A DNA stretch of 64,000 nucleotides from Bradyrhizobium sp. ORS 278 (GTDB taxonomy: Bacteria > Pseudomonadota > Alphaproteobacteria > Rhizobiales > Xanthobacteraceae): positions 1,302,001 to 1,366,000 of the forward strand of contig NC_009445.1 in assembly GCF_000026145.1 (NCBI RefSeq). The letters are read 5' to 3'. The translations under genes were made by a program, and so were the position numbers. Below the pieces are notes generated by a model. That model worked only from the letters and a program-made list of their open reading frames with translations. It had not been told where the DNA came from and searched no databases. This document shows, piece after piece, positions 1 to 8,592 of the stretch (position 1 is its first letter; the number at the start of each line of letters is the position of its first letter).

Positions 1-2
1 TG

Positions 3-176
3 CCGCTGACCGGCGAGCGCGTGGTCGACATGGTCGTGACCGATCTCGCGGTGTTCACCATCGACAAGCACGGCAATGACGGCATGGCGCTGATCGAGCT
101 CGCCGACGGCGTGACGCTCGACGAGGTCAAGGCGAAGACCGAGGCTGAATTCCGCGTCGCGCTGAAGAACACCTGA
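3..176 (+). CDS. scoB: 3-oxoacid CoA-transferase subunit B, C-terminal fragment
   Basis: The window opens inside this gene; only the last 57 codons are present, ending in TGA. The residues visible, beginning PLTGERVVDMVVTDLAVF and containing a GMALIELADG stretch, match the C-terminal end of succinyl-CoA:3-ketoacid CoA-transferase subunit B (also pcaJ-like subunits). The enzyme moves CoA between succinyl-CoA and acetoacetate or a related oxoacid in the cytoplasm. The catalytic glutamate lies upstream of the window and cannot be checked. The gene converges on the next one with only 4 bases between stop codons. Which substrate class it uses cannot be told from this piece. Confidence 0.75.
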   Translation, partial: PLTGERVVDMVVTDLAVFTIDKHGNDGMALIELADGVTLDEVKAKTEAEFRVALKNT

Positions 177-180
177 GGCG

Positions 181-1899
181 CTACCAGCCCCGGCACAGCA
201 TCTCCGCGACCCTGACCGCGAGACGGCATGCCGAGTCGTGGCCGGGGCTCCTCGGACCAGGCGTCGTTCCCGTCAAGCTCTGGATGACCAGGCAGGGCAC
301 GCCGCGGTTGAGACAGATCAGCCCCACCGCATAGGCACTTCCATCGGTGGCGAGGGCACCGGGAAACGCCGCCGCGATCTCGGCCTCCGTGCCGCCGTCA
401 TCGCGTGTGACCGTCACCCCTTCGAAGAATACGCCGCCCGCATTGAGCATCTTGGCCGCGGAATCATGCGCGAGTCGGCAAAGCGCGGGATCGGCGGGAA
501 TGATCATGCCCCCGTCATCGGGAAACGGCGGCTCGGCGATGCTGAGCGCATCGCGCAACTTCATCTCGATCCGGAATGACGCCAAGGCGCTGACGATGAC
601 GAGATCACCCGGACCGGCGCCGACGAAGCGGGCGCCCTCGCCGGCTTGCGAAAGCACGGGGCCCAGCGGATGGGCCCGTCCCGGCATGATCACCCAGCGC
701 GCACCATGCTCCTCGATCGCGACCGACGTGGCGCTTGCCACCTCCGTCATCGAACGGCCCAGGCAGATCACCGCATGGAAGCTGGCGTGCCTGATGATGG
801 CGCGCGCGGCATTGCGCTGCTCGATCAGCGTGCCCGGCCCCATGGCCTGGATCAGCCGCTCGATGTCCTCGGCGGTCTCGACGACGAAGCCGATCGTATG
901 GGCCTTGGCGTGGAGGAAGCGCAGCGCCTCGAGCATCGCGTTGAGGCTCGACTTGTCGCGATCCTCGAGCTGCAGCCAGAGTGCCTCCAGCACGTCGAGC
1001 GAGGCCTCGATGCTGGCGCCGATCACGCCTTGCCCGAGCGGCCGGCCCGGCGTCTCGCACCGATAGAGCTCTTCCAGCGTCTGCAGCACCGTTCGTCGGT
1101 CCTTGACGGCACCGGCCCCCTGCAGGATGCGCGCAAGCACAAGCGCGCGCTTGCCGGGTTCGACGGGGACTGCGAGCCATGCGAAATCAGCCAGCTCCGC
1201 CGCCTGCTCGCTCGCCGCCCGTTGAAACTCGGCGACAACCTGACCGTGGTGCCAATTGACCTGCCATGGCAGCACCGGACGGCCGCGATATCTGCCGCGC
1301 TCGATTCGTTCGAGCGCCTGGGCTTGCAACTCGTGGCGCAGATCAGGGTCGAAGCCCGACATGCGCGTATCCAGCAGGTGATGAGCCCGCGTTGCGATCG
1401 CCGGCCCAAACCATTCCTGATCGGGATCGCCAACCGACAACCCACCGGGCATCCGGATGTGAACGGTTCTGCGAAACTGGTCCAGCTCGCGTCTGGCCAC
1501 CCGCTCTGCGGTTGGCGAAAGATTCTGCACCTCGCAGAACGCGTCGACGACGCTGGCCCAATCCCAGAAATCCTCGCCGTAGAACGGGATGCGATATTGA
1601 CGGCTGGCGACGATTCGTCCGCAGATCTCTTCGATGGCCGGCGCCACGTGACCGAGCATGTCGTGGCGCGCCAGCGCCGGATCGGCAAGACAATGGTGGA
1701 CGATCCGCGCCGCGTTGGCATTCACGACATGCCAGTCTCTGGCGGCGAACTTCGACGAGGTTCGCAGATATTCGAGCGCGTCGATCAGACAGCGTCCCGC
1801 CAGCGCGCGGGGGGAATTGTCATCGAACCAGCTGGTGTTGCCGATCCCATAGCCATGGAGGTCGGACGTGAAGAACACCGGCGGATGTCGAGAAACCAC
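181..1899 (-). CDS. Hypothetical protein with nucleoside-phosphorylase-like C-terminal domain
   Basis: A 572-residue protein. The first ~330 residues are helical and unrecognised, with an odd MVSRHPPVFFTSDLHGYGIG start. The last ~200 residues resemble the phosphorylase/MTA-SAH-nucleosidase fold: a GPGDLVIVSA strand, FFEGVTVTRDDGG, then ATDGSAYAVGLICLNRGVPC followed by LVIQSLTG, which mirrors the EMEGAA-x-VA...GVPFLVIR region of that family. The usual catalytic glutamate-rich motif is altered (TDGSAYA), so activity on nucleosides is uncertain. No signal peptide or membrane segment is seen. The gene appears to stand alone, running toward the CoA-transferase gene. Confidence 0.6.
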   Translation of the reverse strand: MVSRHPPVFFTSDLHGYGIGNTSWFDDNSPRALAGRCLIDALEYLRTSSKFAARDWHVVNANAARIVHHCLADPALARHDMLGHVAPAIEEICGRIVASRQYRIPFYGEDFWDWASVVDAFCEVQNLSPTAERVARRELDQFRRTVHIRMPGGLSVGDPDQEWFGPAIATRAHHLLDTRMSGFDPDLRHELQAQALERIERGRYRGRPVLPWQVNWHHGQVVAEFQRAASEQAAELADFAWLAVPVEPGKRALVLARILQGAGAVKDRRTVLQTLEELYRCETPGRPLGQGVIGASIEASLDVLEALWLQLEDRDKSSLNAMLEALRFLHAKAHTIGFVVETAEDIERLIQAMGPGTLIEQRNAARAIIRHASFHAVICLGRSMTEVASATSVAIEEHGARWVIMPGRAHPLGPVLSQAGEGARFVGAGPGDLVIVSALASFRIEMKLRDALSIAEPPFPDDGGMIIPADPALCRLAHDSAAKMLNAGGVFFEGVTVTRDDGGTEAEIAAAFPGALATDGSAYAVGLICLNRGVPCLVIQSLTGTTPGPRSPGHDSACRLAVRVAEMLCRGW

Positions 1900-1990
1900 A
1901 CTCGCCTCCTGGCCCGCTCATCGCGTCTCTCAACGGCAATTGTGTAACGTTTGTAGACTCAGTCTCGCAACCGAAAGTTGATTTTGCGTG

Positions 1991-2044
1991 ACTGGCATTT
2001 GTGCCAGTCCCAGGGCACCGGCGCAGCTGGCGCTGATCCCTGGG
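1991..2044 (-). terminator. Two adjacent hairpins downstream of nirV
   Basis: Two perfect 7-bp stems lie back to back: 1991-1997 with 2002-2008 (4-nt loop) and 2009-2015 with 2038-2044. They sit between the nirV stop and the next minus-strand gene. No U-tract follows on the minus strand, so intrinsic termination is only a possibility. Confidence 0.35.
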
Positions 2045-2067
2045 CTGTTGCAGAGGAGGTTTCGCGG

Positions 2068-2949
2068 TCAGGCGCGGAAGGTGCGCATCAAACGGCTCAG
2101 CCGCTGCGGGAGGTCTCGGCTCCACGCGGGCTGCTCGCGGATCAGGCGGAAGCCCAGATTGGCCGGGGGCCGGCCCGAGGCGCAGCCGCCGGCGCGCGCG
2201 TCACGGATGAAGTCCGTCACATAGGCACGATGCGCCCCTTCGGCCAGGCGGACACCGCAATTGTTGACGGTCTTGACGACGCGTCCGGAACCATCCTGCA
2301 CCTTGCGGGTGAAGCACGTCGACGTCCATTCCCAGACATTGCCCGCCAGATCGGCAACGCCATGCTCATTCTTGCCGAAGCCGCCGAAGCTGCGCGGGTT
2401 CGGATCGTCGGGTAAGGCGGACTCGCGCTCGTATCGGGCGATCCAGCGACGCGACGGATCGGCATCGTCGACCGAAAGGCCGTCATCCTTGAAGCGGCTG
2501 CCGGCTGCAAAAGCCCACTCGGCATCGGTCGGCAGTCGATAGCGTTGTCCGGTCTTGAGTGACAGCCAGTCGGCATAGGCGCTCGCATCGAGCCAGCTCA
2601 CCTGCACGGCCGGGCGGTCCATGGCGACCGGGACATCACGGTCGAGCATGCGGCAGGCGTTGGCTTCGACGCAGGCCTGGTAGTCGGCAGCGCTCACCTG
2701 ATGAATCATGATCGTCAATGCGCGATCGAATCGAAGGGCGGTGATCGGTGCCTCGGCCTGGCGGCCATCGCGAATGTAATCGCCGGAGTCGCGGTAGTTG
2801 ATCCGTCCGGGCGCGATCTCGACCAGCGCCGGCTCAGCAAAATCGGCGACGGGATCTTGCAGTCTGCCGACGATCGGCACGATGGCGGTCGGGCCGGCGA
2901 TGCCGACGAGGCAGGCGAGGGCGATCTTGATCTTGAAGGCGAGCAGCAT
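2068..2949 (-). CDS. nirV: NirV-like formylglycine-generating-enzyme (SUMF1) domain protein
   Basis: A 293-residue protein with an N-terminal hydrophobic segment (residues ~1-25, signal or anchor) and an FGE-sulfatase/SUMF1 domain. The domain shows QVSWLDASAYADWLS, RLPTDAEWAFAA, GVADLAGNVWEWTS and a C-terminal NLGFRLIRE. Proteins of this type lie directly downstream of copper nitrite reductase genes and are called NirV; their role in denitrification is not settled. Here it follows nirK on the same strand after 51 bases, so the two probably form an operon. The symbol rests on this domain plus position. Confidence 0.82.
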   Translation of the reverse strand: MLLAFKIKIALACLVGIAGPTAIVPIVGRLQDPVADFAEPALVEIAPGRINYRDSGDYIRDGRQAEAPITALRFDRALTIMIHQVSAADYQACVEANACRMLDRDVPVAMDRPAVQVSWLDASAYADWLSLKTGQRYRLPTDAEWAFAAGSRFKDDGLSVDDADPSRRWIARYERESALPDDPNPRSFGGFGKNEHGVADLAGNVWEWTSTCFTRKVQDGSGRVVKTVNNCGVRLAEGAHRAYVTDFIRDARAGGCASGRPPANLGFRLIREQPAWSRDLPQRLSRLMRTFRA

Positions 2950-3000
2950 GGCAGCACATCGAGAAGTGCGGGGGCCGGTCGCGCCGGCCCCCTGATCCGA

Positions 3001-4095
3001 TCAGTTGGTCGAGCCGGTCGGAATGTCGGCCGGCGCCCTGACCTGCGTCATCAGGTCGTCGTTCCACTTGCCTTCGACCTTGAAATGCGCTGTGGCGCCG
3101 AGATCGGCGGCCTCGATCAGGTTGTGGGTGACATAGGCGTAGATGCCGGGCTGCAGGAATTTGTAGAGCGCAGCACCGGCCGAGCCGCCGCGGATGAACC
3201 AGGTCTCGAGCCCGGTCTCCGGCGCGTTGGAGAACTTGCCGGTCTCCCAGACATAGTCGCCATGGCCGCCGATCAGATGCGGGCGGCTGTCGCGGTTGGC
3301 CTGCGAGTGCACGATCAGGACGTTCTCGCCGACATTCGCGGTGAGCGCATTCTTGCCGGTGAGCGCACCCGCCCTGCCGTTGAACACGACGTGCGTCGGT
3401 GTCAGCTTGCGCATCACCTCCTCGGTGTCGCTGTAGGCCTCGCCGGGCGAGTCGTAGGACTTGAAATTGCCCTTCTCGTCGCGCGGGACATAGAGGTCCT
3501 GCTCGCCGATGTAGTAGATGCGGTCGTAGCGCAGCGCGTGGCCATGGCCGTCATTGAGACCGTCGCGCGGAAGCACCATCACGGCGCCGTTCATGCCGGA
3601 GACGACGTGCCACGGGATCATCGGGCCGCCCGGGGCGCAGTGATAGACGAAGACGCCGGTGCGGGTGGCCTTCCAGCGCAGCACGACCTGCTCGCCCGGG
3701 TTGATCAGCGTCAGGGCGCCGCCACCGAGCGCGCCGGTCGCGGCGTGGAAGTCGATGTTGTGCGGCATGGTGTTGGTCGCCGGATTGACCAGCGTCACCT
3801 CGACATAGTCGCCCTCATGCACGACCATCAGCGGGCCAGGCATCGAGCCGTTGAACGTCATGGCCTGGAAGGTGGTGCCTTTCTCGTCGATCACCATCTT
3901 CTTCTCCTGGACCACGAGCCTGAACTCCATGATCTTCGGCCCTTGCTTGGTCGCCTGCTCATGCGCATGCACGAAGGGCGGCGCGACCAGATCGACCCGC
4001 TGGCGCGGCAGCTTGAGGTCGTCGGCAGCAGCGGGAGCCGCAAGCATCATCGCGGCGATGGCTGCACTGAATAAAGCGGTGCGGCGGGTCAACAT
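3001..4095 (-). CDS. nirK: Copper-containing nitrite reductase
   Basis: Reduces nitrite to nitric oxide in the periplasm. The reading frame extends upstream to 4140, but the ATG at 4095 has an AAGGAG ribosome site and starts a twin-arginine-like signal ([17 protein letters not shown]...APAAA), giving 364 residues. The mature part has two cupredoxin domains with the expected copper ligands: [12 protein letters not shown] (His ligands), VYHCAP and [10 protein letters not shown] (type 1 Cys, His, Met), and HLIGGHGD for the type 2 site. nirV follows at once. A TTG-N8-CAA box about 75 bases upstream suggests control by an NnrR/FixK-type activator, and nnrR lies nearby. Confidence 0.95.
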   Translation of the reverse strand: MLTRRTALFSAAIAAMMLAAPAAADDLKLPRQRVDLVAPPFVHAHEQATKQGPKIMEFRLVVQEKKMVIDEKGTTFQAMTFNGSMPGPLMVVHEGDYVEVTLVNPATNTMPHNIDFHAATGALGGGALTLINPGEQVVLRWKATRTGVFVYHCAPGGPMIPWHVVSGMNGAVMVLPRDGLNDGHGHALRYDRIYYIGEQDLYVPRDEKGNFKSYDSPGEAYSDTEEVMRKLTPTHVVFNGRAGALTGKNALTANVGENVLIVHSQANRDSRPHLIGGHGDYVWETGKFSNAPETGLETWFIRGGSAGAALYKFLQPGIYAYVTHNLIEAADLGATAHFKVEGKWNDDLMTQVRAPADIPTGSTN

Positions 4096-4163
4096 GGATC
4101 GCTCCTTCGTTGGATCTGTTGGTGTGCCGCGAAACAGCATGCGCTCGACGGAGCCGGGCTTGT

Positions 4164-4177
4164 TTGTGCTGCAACAA
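4164..4177. promoter_or_regulatory. NnrR/FixK-type box upstream of nirK
   Basis: TTGTGCTGCAACAA fits the Crp/Fnr-family pattern TTG-N8-CAA with one imperfect arm. Its centre is about 75 bases upstream of the chosen nirK start, a usual place for activation. Confidence 0.6.
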
Positions 4178-4250
4178 GCAACTGAGCATTTGCGGAATTG
4201 CTGGGAGGCCCTAACGACAAGCTGTTGCTTCGCGACGCTCTCTCCACGTC

Positions 4251-4280
4251 GTCATGCCCGGGCTCCGTCCCCGGCATCTT
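4251..4280. repeat. Intergenic palindrome, rhizobial repeat type
   Basis: ATGCCCGGG and CCCCGGCAT form an imperfect inverted repeat (4254-4277) within a GTCATGCCCGGGCTCCGTCC context. Such 'GTCATG(G/C)CCGGGC' palindromes are common between genes in Bradyrhizobium. The rest of the gap from 4141 to 4439 shows no gene. Confidence 0.4.
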
Positions 4281-4439
4281 CGTCGTCGCGTCGGCCGGAC
4301 CGCGTGGATGGCCGTCACGTGGCCCGCCAAGACGGCACAGGGAGCCGAACCCGGATTAAAAATGCGCGCGCAGCAAGGCTGTCGCTGACAGTTGGGCCGG
4401 CTCTCGGCAAAGAACGGCGGTCGGTGTCCGAAGGGTGCG

Positions 4440-4649
4440 TCAGCTCAGCCAGCGCACCGTCAGCAGCACGACGAAAGTCACCGCTGCCGCGATGCAGAAC
4501 AGCGTGGTCATGAACAGGGCGATGTTGCCGAGCAAGCCGGCCGGCGCCGACTCGTCGCGAAAGGATTCGAACCCGTCAGATTGAGGAATATGGCCGCGGA
4601 CGTTGGCGAGGACAGCAAACAGGCGAATGAGCAGGTCCAGAGCTTCCAT
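4440..4649 (-). CDS. Small membrane protein, unknown
   Basis: A 69-residue frame with a strongly hydrophobic C-terminal half (GLLGNIALFMTTLFCIAAAV then TFVVLLTVRWLS), fitting one transmembrane helix. A GAGGGA-like ribosome site precedes the ATG. It lies in the denitrification block, and the box at 4707-4720 is 58 bases upstream of its start, so it may share control with hemN. No family recognised. The size and lack of motifs keep confidence moderate. Confidence 0.5.
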   Translation of the reverse strand: MEALDLLIRLFAVLANVRGHIPQSDGFESFRDESAPAGLLGNIALFMTTLFCIAAAVTFVVLLTVRWLS

Positions 4650-4706
4650 TACGGGTCCCTCGAGTCGTGAGTGGATCGATGATCAGTGCGAAATCGGCCG
4701 GCCACT

Positions 4707-4720
4707 TTGACGAAGCGCAA
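4707..4720. promoter_or_regulatory. FixK2-type box between small membrane gene and hemN
   Basis: TTGACGAAGCGCAA matches the bradyrhizobial FixK2 consensus TTG(A/C)-N6-(T/G)CAA exactly. It lies 154 bases before the chosen hemN start and 58 before the divergent small gene. hemN genes in Bradyrhizobium are known FixK2 targets; its use here is inferred. Confidence 0.6.
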
Positions 4721-4874
4721 TGTCGCTGGCGAAAGCCGGGTTTTTACTGGCAGGGACAGGGCATTCGTCGGCCAGCCTTGAGGAAGCTCAAGGCAGCGTC
4801 GGTTGCTTGGTGTCAGACAGGTCCAAACTCCGAATGACCCCCCAAGTCGACAGGCACGAGTGGACAGGCACGAC

Positions 4875-6227
4875 ATGAGACCCGATCTCGCGGCATGCTA
4901 CGGACAAGAGCGCCTTCCGCGCTACACCAGCTATCCCACGGCACCCCATTTCTCGGCTGCGGTCAGTCCGTCCACCTATGCCGAATGGTTGCGCGCCATT
5001 CCCGCAACCGCGACGGCATCTCTTTACCTGCACGTGCCGTTCTGTCGGTCGATGTGCTGGTATTGCGGCTGCAACACCATGGTCGCCAAGCGCGACGAGC
5101 CGATCGCGATCTATGAGTCGGCATTGCGCTGCGAGATCGACATGGTCTCCCGCCAGATCGGCCGGCCGCTTCCGGTCGGGCACATCCATTTCGGCGGCGG
5201 CACGCCGACCATCATGGCGCCAGAGTCATTCGTCGATCTGGTGGGGTCGTTGCGCCACTCCTTCCGCGTGCTGCCGTCGGCCGAGATCGCGATCGAGATT
5301 GACCCGCGCACGCTGACCAAGGCGATGATCGATGCGCTGGCGGGGAGTGGCGTCAATCGCGCGAGCCTGGGTGTGCAGAGCTTCGATCCGCTCGTGCAGC
5401 ATGCGATCAACCGCGTGCAGAGCTTCGAGCAGACCGCTGCGGCCACCAATGGGCTGCGCCGGGCGGGCGTCGCGGGGATCAATTTCGACCTGATCTACGG
5501 CCTGCCGCATCAAACCGTGGCGTCTTGTCTCGACACCGTGCGGCGCGCCATCGACCTGCGGCCAGACCGGCTCTCCGTGTTCGGCTATGCCCATGTGCCA
5601 TCCTTCAAGACGCATCAGCGCAAGATCCGGGATGACGCGCTGCCGGACAGCCTCGAACGCTACGATCAGGCCTGCGGCATCGCGGATGCGCTGAAGGACG
5701 CGGGCTATGTTCAGATCGGCCTCGATCACTTCGCCCTGCCGACCGACCCGATGACCAACGCCTTCCGCGAGGGACGTCTGCATCGCAATTTTCAGGGCTA
5801 TACGACGGACGCCAATGACCTGCTGCTCGGCTTCGGTGCCTCGGCGATCGGCCAGCTGCCGCAAGGCTACGTTCAGAACGCGCCTCAGGTGCGCGCCTAT
5901 GAGGAGAAGATCGCCGCAGGTTTCCTCGCCACCGTCAAGGGCTACGGCCTGACCGACGACGATCGCCTGCGCGCCGACATCATCGAGCGCATCATGTGCG
6001 ACTATGGCGTCGACCTCGACGTCATCTGCACGCGCCACGGCACGGAAACCGACGAGATGCTGCGATCGGCTCCCCGATTGCAGTCGTTGATTTCGGATGG
6101 CGTGGTCGAACTCAACGGCAGCGCGCTCGCCGTGACCGAGCATTCCCGCTTCCTGGTGCGCAGCGTAGCCGCCGCGTTCGACGCGCATCTGGACGCATCG
6201 AAGCAGCTGCACAGCCGGGCTGTGTAG
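4875..6227 (+). CDS. hemN: Oxygen-independent coproporphyrinogen III oxidase
   Basis: Radical SAM enzyme that decarboxylates coproporphyrinogen III to protoporphyrinogen IX without oxygen, for haem and bacteriochlorophyll. The HVPFCRSMCWYCGCNT segment carries the CxxxCxxC iron-sulfur motif plus the extra cysteine typical of true HemN; IHFGGGTPT, the EIDPR segment, SLGVQSFD and NFDLIYGLPHQT are further family signatures. An upstream in-frame TTG exists at 4803, but ATG 4875 (MRPDLAACYG) matches the usual N-terminus; 450 residues. A FixK2-type box upstream fits low-oxygen induction. Confidence 0.93.
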   Translation: MRPDLAACYGQERLPRYTSYPTAPHFSAAVSPSTYAEWLRAIPATATASLYLHVPFCRSMCWYCGCNTMVAKRDEPIAIYESALRCEIDMVSRQIGRPLPVGHIHFGGGTPTIMAPESFVDLVGSLRHSFRVLPSAEIAIEIDPRTLTKAMIDALAGSGVNRASLGVQSFDPLVQHAINRVQSFEQTAAATNGLRRAGVAGINFDLIYGLPHQTVASCLDTVRRAIDLRPDRLSVFGYAHVPSFKTHQRKIRDDALPDSLERYDQACGIADALKDAGYVQIGLDHFALPTDPMTNAFREGRLHRNFQGYTTDANDLLLGFGASAIGQLPQGYVQNAPQVRAYEEKIAAGFLATVKGYGLTDDDRLRADIIERIMCDYGVDLDVICTRHGTETDEMLRSAPRLQSLISDGVVELNGSALAVTEHSRFLVRSVAAAFDAHLDASKQLHSRAV

Positions 6228-6247
6228 CGCGCGCCACGCCGCGGTGC

Positions 6248-6261
6248 TTGTGCCGCGACAA
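6248..6261. promoter_or_regulatory. NnrR/FixK-type box upstream of the DUF1858 gene
   Basis: TTGTGCCGCGACAA has the TTG-N8-CAA form, with one good TTGTG arm and one weaker arm. It lies 50 bases upstream of the small redox gene start. Confidence 0.5.
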
Positions 6262-6311
6262 AGAGACGGGACGGCATCGCTGCTACCATTCGCTTTCGAA
6301 TGGAGGCCCGC

Positions 6312-6503
6312 ATGCCCATCTCCTTTGATGAACTGGTCGACGACGTCATGCGGCGCAGGCCGGAGACGATCCGCGTCTTTCTCGCCTTTCAGATGCGCTG
6401 CGTCGGCTGCCCGATCGCCTGCTTTCACAACGTCGCGGATGCGTGCCGTGAGCACGGCGTCGACGCGGACACTTTTCTCTCAGCGCTGTGCGCCTGCACC
6501 TGA
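6312..6503 (+). CDS. DUF1858-domain small redox-disulfide protein
   Basis: 63 residues covering one DUF1858 domain (hybrid-cluster-protein-associated disulfide type). The family core is FQMRCVGCPIACFHNVADAC followed by REHGVDADTF; cysteines CVGC, C and a final CAC are visible. An ATG at 6300 is in frame, but GGAGG six bases before ATG 6312 favours the latter. It sits between hemN and nnrR behind an NnrR-type box; such genes often travel with denitrification or NO-handling genes. Biochemical role unknown. Confidence 0.8.
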   Translation: MPISFDELVDDVMRRRPETIRVFLAFQMRCVGCPIACFHNVADACREHGVDADTFLSALCACT

Positions 6504-7220
6504 TCAGGATCGCGATGCGGTCGCGTCGGACGTCTGCTCGGCCAGCAGCACGATCTTGTGCGGCTCGCGCAGCACGATCTTCTGACGGCCGCTTTCGACG
6601 AGGCCGAGTTGCTCCCATCCTGACAGGATGCGGCTCACGGTGTGCAGCGTGGTGCCGGTCATCTGCGCGATGTCCTGCCGGCTGATCGGAAAGTCGATCT
6701 GTACGCCGTGGTCGAGCTTGCGCCCAGCCTGGTTGGCGAGCCTCAGCAGCGCGTGCGCGATGCGCTGCTCGACCTGCTGTGTCGACATCTCGACGACGCG
6801 CGCGTGAGTCTCCTGCAGCCGCTGGCCGACCGTCTGCAAGGTGTTTGCGGCCAGCGACGGGAACCGCGCGACCAGCCGCGGCCACGCCACCGACGGCCAA
6901 GCCAGCACGACGCTGTCATCGACCGCGGTCGCCGTCGCCGGATAATGCTGCAGCCCGATGGCGGGGGCGACGCCGAACGTGTCGCCGGGCACGACGTAGC
7001 GGACGACGATCTGGTCACCAGTCGGCGTCGTCTTGCTGGCGCGGACATGGCCGTGCAGCAGCAGGAAGAACGACGTCGCATCCGCGCCCTGCTCGAACAC
7101 CGCACTGTTGCGAGGGACGCGCATGGAGCGCGCCTCGCGCAGCACCTCGGCGAGATCCTCAGGCGAGAGGCCCGCGAACAGCGGCAGATGCGCGACCAGG
7201 GAGCGGTCGATAGAAGCCAT
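6504..7220 (-). CDS. nnrR: Crp/Fnr-family regulator, NnrR type
   Basis: A 238-residue regulator: cyclic-nucleotide-binding-like sensor domain (residues ~10-125), dimer helix, and a Crp-type winged helix whose recognition region is ISRQDIAQMTGTTLHTVSR. It has no FNR-type cysteine cluster, as in NnrR proteins, which respond to nitric oxide. A perfect TTGTG-N4-CACAA palindrome lies in the divergent promoter shared with nnrS. Its neighbours (nirK, nirV, nnrS) support NnrR. The closely related DnrD/FixK branches cannot be ruled out without a tree. A GGAGA site precedes the ATG. Confidence 0.8.
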   Translation of the reverse strand: MASIDRSLVAHLPLFAGLSPEDLAEVLREARSMRVPRNSAVFEQGADATSFFLLLHGHVRASKTTPTGDQIVVRYVVPGDTFGVAPAIGLQHYPATATAVDDSVVLAWPSVAWPRLVARFPSLAANTLQTVGQRLQETHARVVEMSTQQVEQRIAHALLRLANQAGRKLDHGVQIDFPISRQDIAQMTGTTLHTVSRILSGWEQLGLVESGRQKIVLREPHKIVLLAEQTSDATASRS

Positions 7221-7288
7221 GATGATCTCCGGCCGGGCAGGGCGACGTTCGTCTCGCCCTTAGCACGGTTTTGCGATCGGCCGGAAGT

Positions 7289-7302
7289 TTGTGCTGGCAC
7301 AA
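7289..7302. promoter_or_regulatory. Perfect NnrR-type palindrome between nnrR and nnrS
   Basis: TTGTGCTGGCACAA is a perfect inverted repeat TTGTG-N4-CACAA. It is 69 bases before the nnrR start and 76 before nnrS, so it can serve both divergent genes. Confidence 0.7.
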
Positions 7303-7377
7303 CCCGCTGCGAGCGGGCCGCAACTACATCTCGATGCAGCGCCATCGGCGCGGTTCCATCAGCGAGCGAGCATTGAC

Positions 7378-8592
7378 ATGGCCGATTCACGCAACACCCA
7401 GGGCTTGACCGTTCTCGCCAACGGGTTCCGGCCGTTCTTCCTGCTCGGTGCGGTCCAGGCCGCGCTCGCCATCCTGGTCTGGCTCCCGGCCTACTATGGT
7501 GAGCTGACGCTGAACTCGGCCTTCGTGCCGCGTGACTGGCACGTGCACGAGATGCTCTATGGCTATCTGCCGGCGATCGTCACCGGCTTCCTGTTCACGG
7601 CGATCCCGAACTGGACCGGGCGTCTGCCGATCCGCGGCCTGCCGCTGCTGACGCTGGTGATCGTCTGGATTGCCGGGCGGATCGCGGTGACGACATCGAT
7701 CATCGGGCCGTGGTGGGCCGATCTCCTTGTCGATGCGAGCTTCCTGGCGCTGGTCGTCCTCGCTGCCGCGCGTGAAATCGTCGCCGGGCGCAATTGGCGT
7801 AATCTGCCGGTGGTCGCGATCGTCGGCATGCTGTGCGCCGGAAACATCGCGTTTCATCTGGAAGCGCATCTGCGCGGCTCGGCCGATGTCGCGATTCGTA
7901 TTGGCGTCGCCGTGATCGTGCTGCTGCTTGCCCTGATCGGCGGCCGTATCACGCCGAGCTTCACGCGCAACTGGCTGGTGAAGAACCACCCGGGCAGGCT
8001 GCCTGCGCCGTTCGGCCGCTTCGACATGGCCGTCGTCCTCATCAGTGCGCTGAGCCTGCTGTCTTGGATCGTGGCTCCCGAGCGTACCGGCACTGCGCTG
8101 GCGCTCGCCGTCGCCGGTGTGCTGCATGTGATCAGATTGGCGCGCTGGGCGGGCGATCGCACGCTGCGCGAAAGGCTGCTCGTGATCCTGCATGTCGGCT
8201 ACGCCTTCGTGCCGCTGGGCTTCCTGGCCACGGCGGCGGCGAGCCTCGGATGGACGCTGCCGAGCGCCGGGCTGCATGCCTGGATGGTCGGTGCCGCCGG
8301 CATCATGACGCTCGCGGTGATGACGCGCGCCACGCTCGGCCATACCGGCCAGGCCTTGACAGCCTCGGTGGCGACGCAGGCGATCTATCTCGGCATCATC
8401 GTCGCGGCGACTACGCGGGTCTGCGCCGTGCTGGTCCCGGCCCATGCCGTCGTGCTGCTGCACGTCGCGGCCTTTGCCTGGATCATCGCCTTCTCGGGCT
8501 TCGTGCTGGCGTTCGGTCCGCTGCTGCTCGGCCTCAAGCTGCGCGCGCTCGCAATCAGATCCTCGGCTGGCTCGGCTCAGCCCGTGCTCTGA
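7378..8592 (+). CDS. nnrS: NnrS family haem-copper membrane protein
   Basis: A 404-residue protein with about twelve hydrophobic segments. Family marks include the N-terminal LANGFRPFFLLGAVQAALAI, WHVHEMLYGY with conserved histidines, and AVMTRATLGHTG near residue ~310. NnrS proteins bind haem and copper and relieve nitrosative stress from nitric oxide during denitrification. Start chosen at ATG 7378 (MADSRNTQGL), since the frame upstream overlaps the NnrR box. Divergent from nnrR, so probably NO-induced. Confidence 0.9.
   Translation: MADSRNTQGLTVLANGFRPFFLLGAVQAALAILVWLPAYYGELTLNSAFVPRDWHVHEMLYGYLPAIVTGFLFTAIPNWTGRLPIRGLPLLTLVIVWIAGRIAVTTSIIGPWWADLLVDASFLALVVLAAAREIVAGRNWRNLPVVAIVGMLCAGNIAFHLEAHLRGSADVAIRIGVAVIVLLLALIGGRITPSFTRNWLVKNHPGRLPAPFGRFDMAVVLISALSLLSWIVAPERTGTALALAVAGVLHVIRLARWAGDRTLRERLLVILHVGYAFVPLGFLATAAASLGWTLPSAGLHAWMVGAAGIMTLAVMTRATLGHTGQALTASVATQAIYLGIIVAATTRVCAVLVPAHAVVLLHVAAFAWIIAFSGFVLAFGPLLLGLKLRALAIRSSAGSAQPVL

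Noticed and set aside
646..1947. A 433-codon plus-strand frame opposite the 572-residue protein gene
   Set aside because: Antisense to a frame with domain likeness; no motifs of its own.
2701..4074. A 457-codon plus-strand frame opposite nirV and nirK
   Set aside because: Antisense to nirK, whose copper ligands are clear; GC-driven shadow.
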